Under the pieces are notes generated by a model, which was not told where the DNA came from, ran no database searches, and was given only the letters and a program-made list of their open reading frames with translations. Positions 62,896 to 64,000 of a DNA stretch of 64,000 bases are shown in pieces; the stretch's first letter is position 1; each line of letters begins with the position of its first letter. Made by a program: the position numbers and the translations under genes. This DNA is from Pedobacter sp. BAL39 (GTDB lineage Bacteria; Bacteroidota; Bacteroidia; Sphingobacteriales; Sphingobacteriaceae), in contig NZ_ABCM01000007.1 in the NCBI RefSeq assembly GCF_000170795.1, forward strand, positions 183,969 to 247,968. Reading direction: 5' to 3'.

Positions 62896-63414
62896 ATGGA
62901 AGGTAATTTAGAAAAAATGGGACTTCGCGAATTTCTGATCGACGGGCTGGAAGATATTTATGATGCAGAGGAGAAATTTGTGAAATGTTTTGCTGCGCTG
63001 GGGATGGTAGCAGTAAATGAAGAACTCAAGAATATGCTCATTTCGCATTCAGCGATTACAGAAAAACATTGCAGCCGCCTTAGGGAAATCTGTAAGCAAC
63101 TGCAATGTAATCCTGAAGAAGGTAAATGTGTCATCGTTGACTGTCTGCTGGACAAGGCTGCCAACCTCATCAAACGCGTGGAAACGGGTACAGCTCTTCG
63201 CGATGTGGCCATCGTCTTTCTCATTCAGACCATAGAGCACTACCGCATTGCTACTTATGGTAACCTTTCGTCGCTGGCATTGGAGATGAGATATTTTGAC
63301 ATCCACAGCCTGCTCCGACAATGCCTGGCGGATGAGAAGGAAACCGACAGGTCTCTGACAAGGATCGCTAAAGAGATCATTAACCCTGCCGCCAGCAGCG
63401 ACTTCAAACCCTAA
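62896..63414 (+). CDS. YciE/DUF892-family ferritin-like protein
   Basis: 172 aa, with the family start LREFLIDGLEDIYDAEEKF and later helices with AIVFLIQTIEHYRIATYG. Conserved Glu and His residues (E of AEEKF, EKH, IEHY, DEKETD) fit a di-metal site in a four-helix bundle. These proteins are stress-induced, though their function is uncertain. It is convergent with the right-edge lipoprotein gene with no gap. Confidence 0.9.
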   Translation: MEGNLEKMGLREFLIDGLEDIYDAEEKFVKCFAALGMVAVNEELKNMLISHSAITEKHCSRLREICKQLQCNPEEGKCVIVDCLLDKAANLIKRVETGTALRDVAIVFLIQTIEHYRIATYGNLSSLALEMRYFDIHSLLRQCLADEKETDRSLTRIAKEIINPAASSDFKP

Positions 63415-64000
63415 TTATCGTTTCAATAATCCTTTGTTCATCATATCGGCAACAACCGTTTTGCTGAAATCTGATGACAGGTTTTCTGCACTTGAAGGGT
63501 CAAATGTTCTGGTCTGAGCGGAATAAATGTGTTTATCCGGATTCAGGTCATAAAAATTCCCTTCCAGCATGTAGTTGGTGCTTACGTTATAGTATCCTGG
63601 CTGGTACATACGGCCCCACATGTTTCTGTAATATCCCCAGAATCCAAAAGGATAAGGCGCAAATCCGACATAACCAGGGCTATAATAACGTTCTTTTTTC
63701 TTATCTAGGAGCGCAATGGTAAATGCGCCGTCATAGCCCTTGTCGCTGATCTTCTTAAGGGCTTCTTGCTCTTTGAGGTCTTCAAAGGCTTTAGGCCCGT
63801 ATTCAGCATAGGCAGATCCGGCATTGATGCCCTGTGCCTTGAGACTCTGCACCATAGTGTTCTCAATGATTTCCCTGAGGTCACGGTCTCGGGGCCCGAT
63901 CAGGCCGATAACAAGCACTTTTTTATATTGTTGAGTTTTGTTTTCCGGAGCAATCCAGGAATTCAGCAGGTGGGTGCTGGTACCACAGGACGCCAGAAAT
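63415..64000 (-). CDS. Lipoprotein of unknown function, 5' end beyond the window
   Basis: The open frame continues to the right edge of the window. Reading on from an internal GTG at 63918, it includes a lipobox LASC with the Cys codon at 63985-63987, so the protein is a lipoprotein whose signal peptide start lies past base 64000. The rest has an alpha/beta region (KVLVIGLIGPRDRDLREIIENT) and a Tyr/Gly/Pro-rich stretch, PGYVGFAPYPFGFWGYYRN. The layout resembles DUF4136-type lipoproteins only loosely. Function unknown. Confidence 0.75.
   Translation of the reverse strand, partial: FLASCGTSTHLLNSWIAPENKTQQYKKVLVIGLIGPRDRDLREIIENTMVQSLKAQGINAGSAYAEYGPKAFEDLKEQEALKKISDKGYDGAFTIALLDKKKERYYSPGYVGFAPYPFGFWGYYRNMWGRMYQPGYYNVSTNYMLEGNFYDLNPDKHIYSAQTRTFDPSSAENLSSDFSKTVVADMMNKGLLKR

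Overview
The window looks like a chromosomal segment from a member of the Bacteroidota, most likely a Pedobacter-like Sphingobacteriaceae. The evidence is SusC/SusD, FecR and ECF sigma genes, repeated TAnnTTTG-type -7 promoter elements in place of sigma70 boxes, few Shine-Dalgarno sequences, SPII lipoproteins and a crtI-crtB-idi-crtZ carotenoid operon. The genus is inferred from gene content only. I saw no rRNA, tRNA, insertion sequence, prophage or CRISPR array.

Layout. 1-6.2 kb: an AcvB/VirJ-type double hydrolase, a DUF1003 membrane protein, an M23 lipoprotein and a large outer-membrane protein that joins a kinase-like domain to an Omp85-type barrel. 6.2-8.6 kb: a cold-shock protein, and an L,D-transpeptidase with a small unknown gene. 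8.7-10.4 kb: cysE-cysM for cysteine synthesis. 10.4-13.5 kb: an AsmA-family gene broken by one frameshift. 13.8-20 kb: TPR protein, LpxL-type acyltransferase, MacB/FtsX-type permease and PIF1-like helicase. 20.2-23.1 kb: dnaA with an upstream DnaA box, a Crp/Fnr regulator and a DUF1508 protein.

23.4-28.2 kb is a tight carotenoid operon led by a MerR/CarH-type regulator. A perfect 12-bp inverted repeat ends two bases before the regulator's start codon. A 168-aa exported protein of unknown function sits between crtB and idi. A large GAF-type protein, a small unknown protein and a YjbQ protein follow. 31.7-40.2 kb is a translationally coupled operon (flavin split-barrel protein, glgX, treZ, and a fused treY-malQ) that should convert glycogen or maltooligosaccharides to trehalose. 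40.4-43.8 kb holds a bacteriophytochrome kinase, its response regulator and a Ku protein on one strand with short gaps. 43.9-51.2 kb: a membrane-anchored unknown, a PAS histidine kinase, a siderophore-type TonB receptor and an MscS channel.

51.2-60.5 kb, on the minus strand, is an ECF sigma-FecR-SusC-SusD-lipoprotein-dihaem peroxidase locus followed by a GH16 glucanase lipoprotein. 60.6-64 kb: DUF6122-like protein, cardiolipin synthase, DUF551-like protein, YciE-type ferritin-like protein and a lipoprotein cut by the window end.

Shared themes are light (CarH-type regulator, carotenoids, phytochrome) and stress (trehalose, Ku, YciE, cardiolipin, MscS). The least explained items are the kinase-like/barrel fusion, the palindrome-controlled carotenoid operon with its unknown member, the phytochrome-Ku gene order, and the SusCD locus that carries a dihaem peroxidase.
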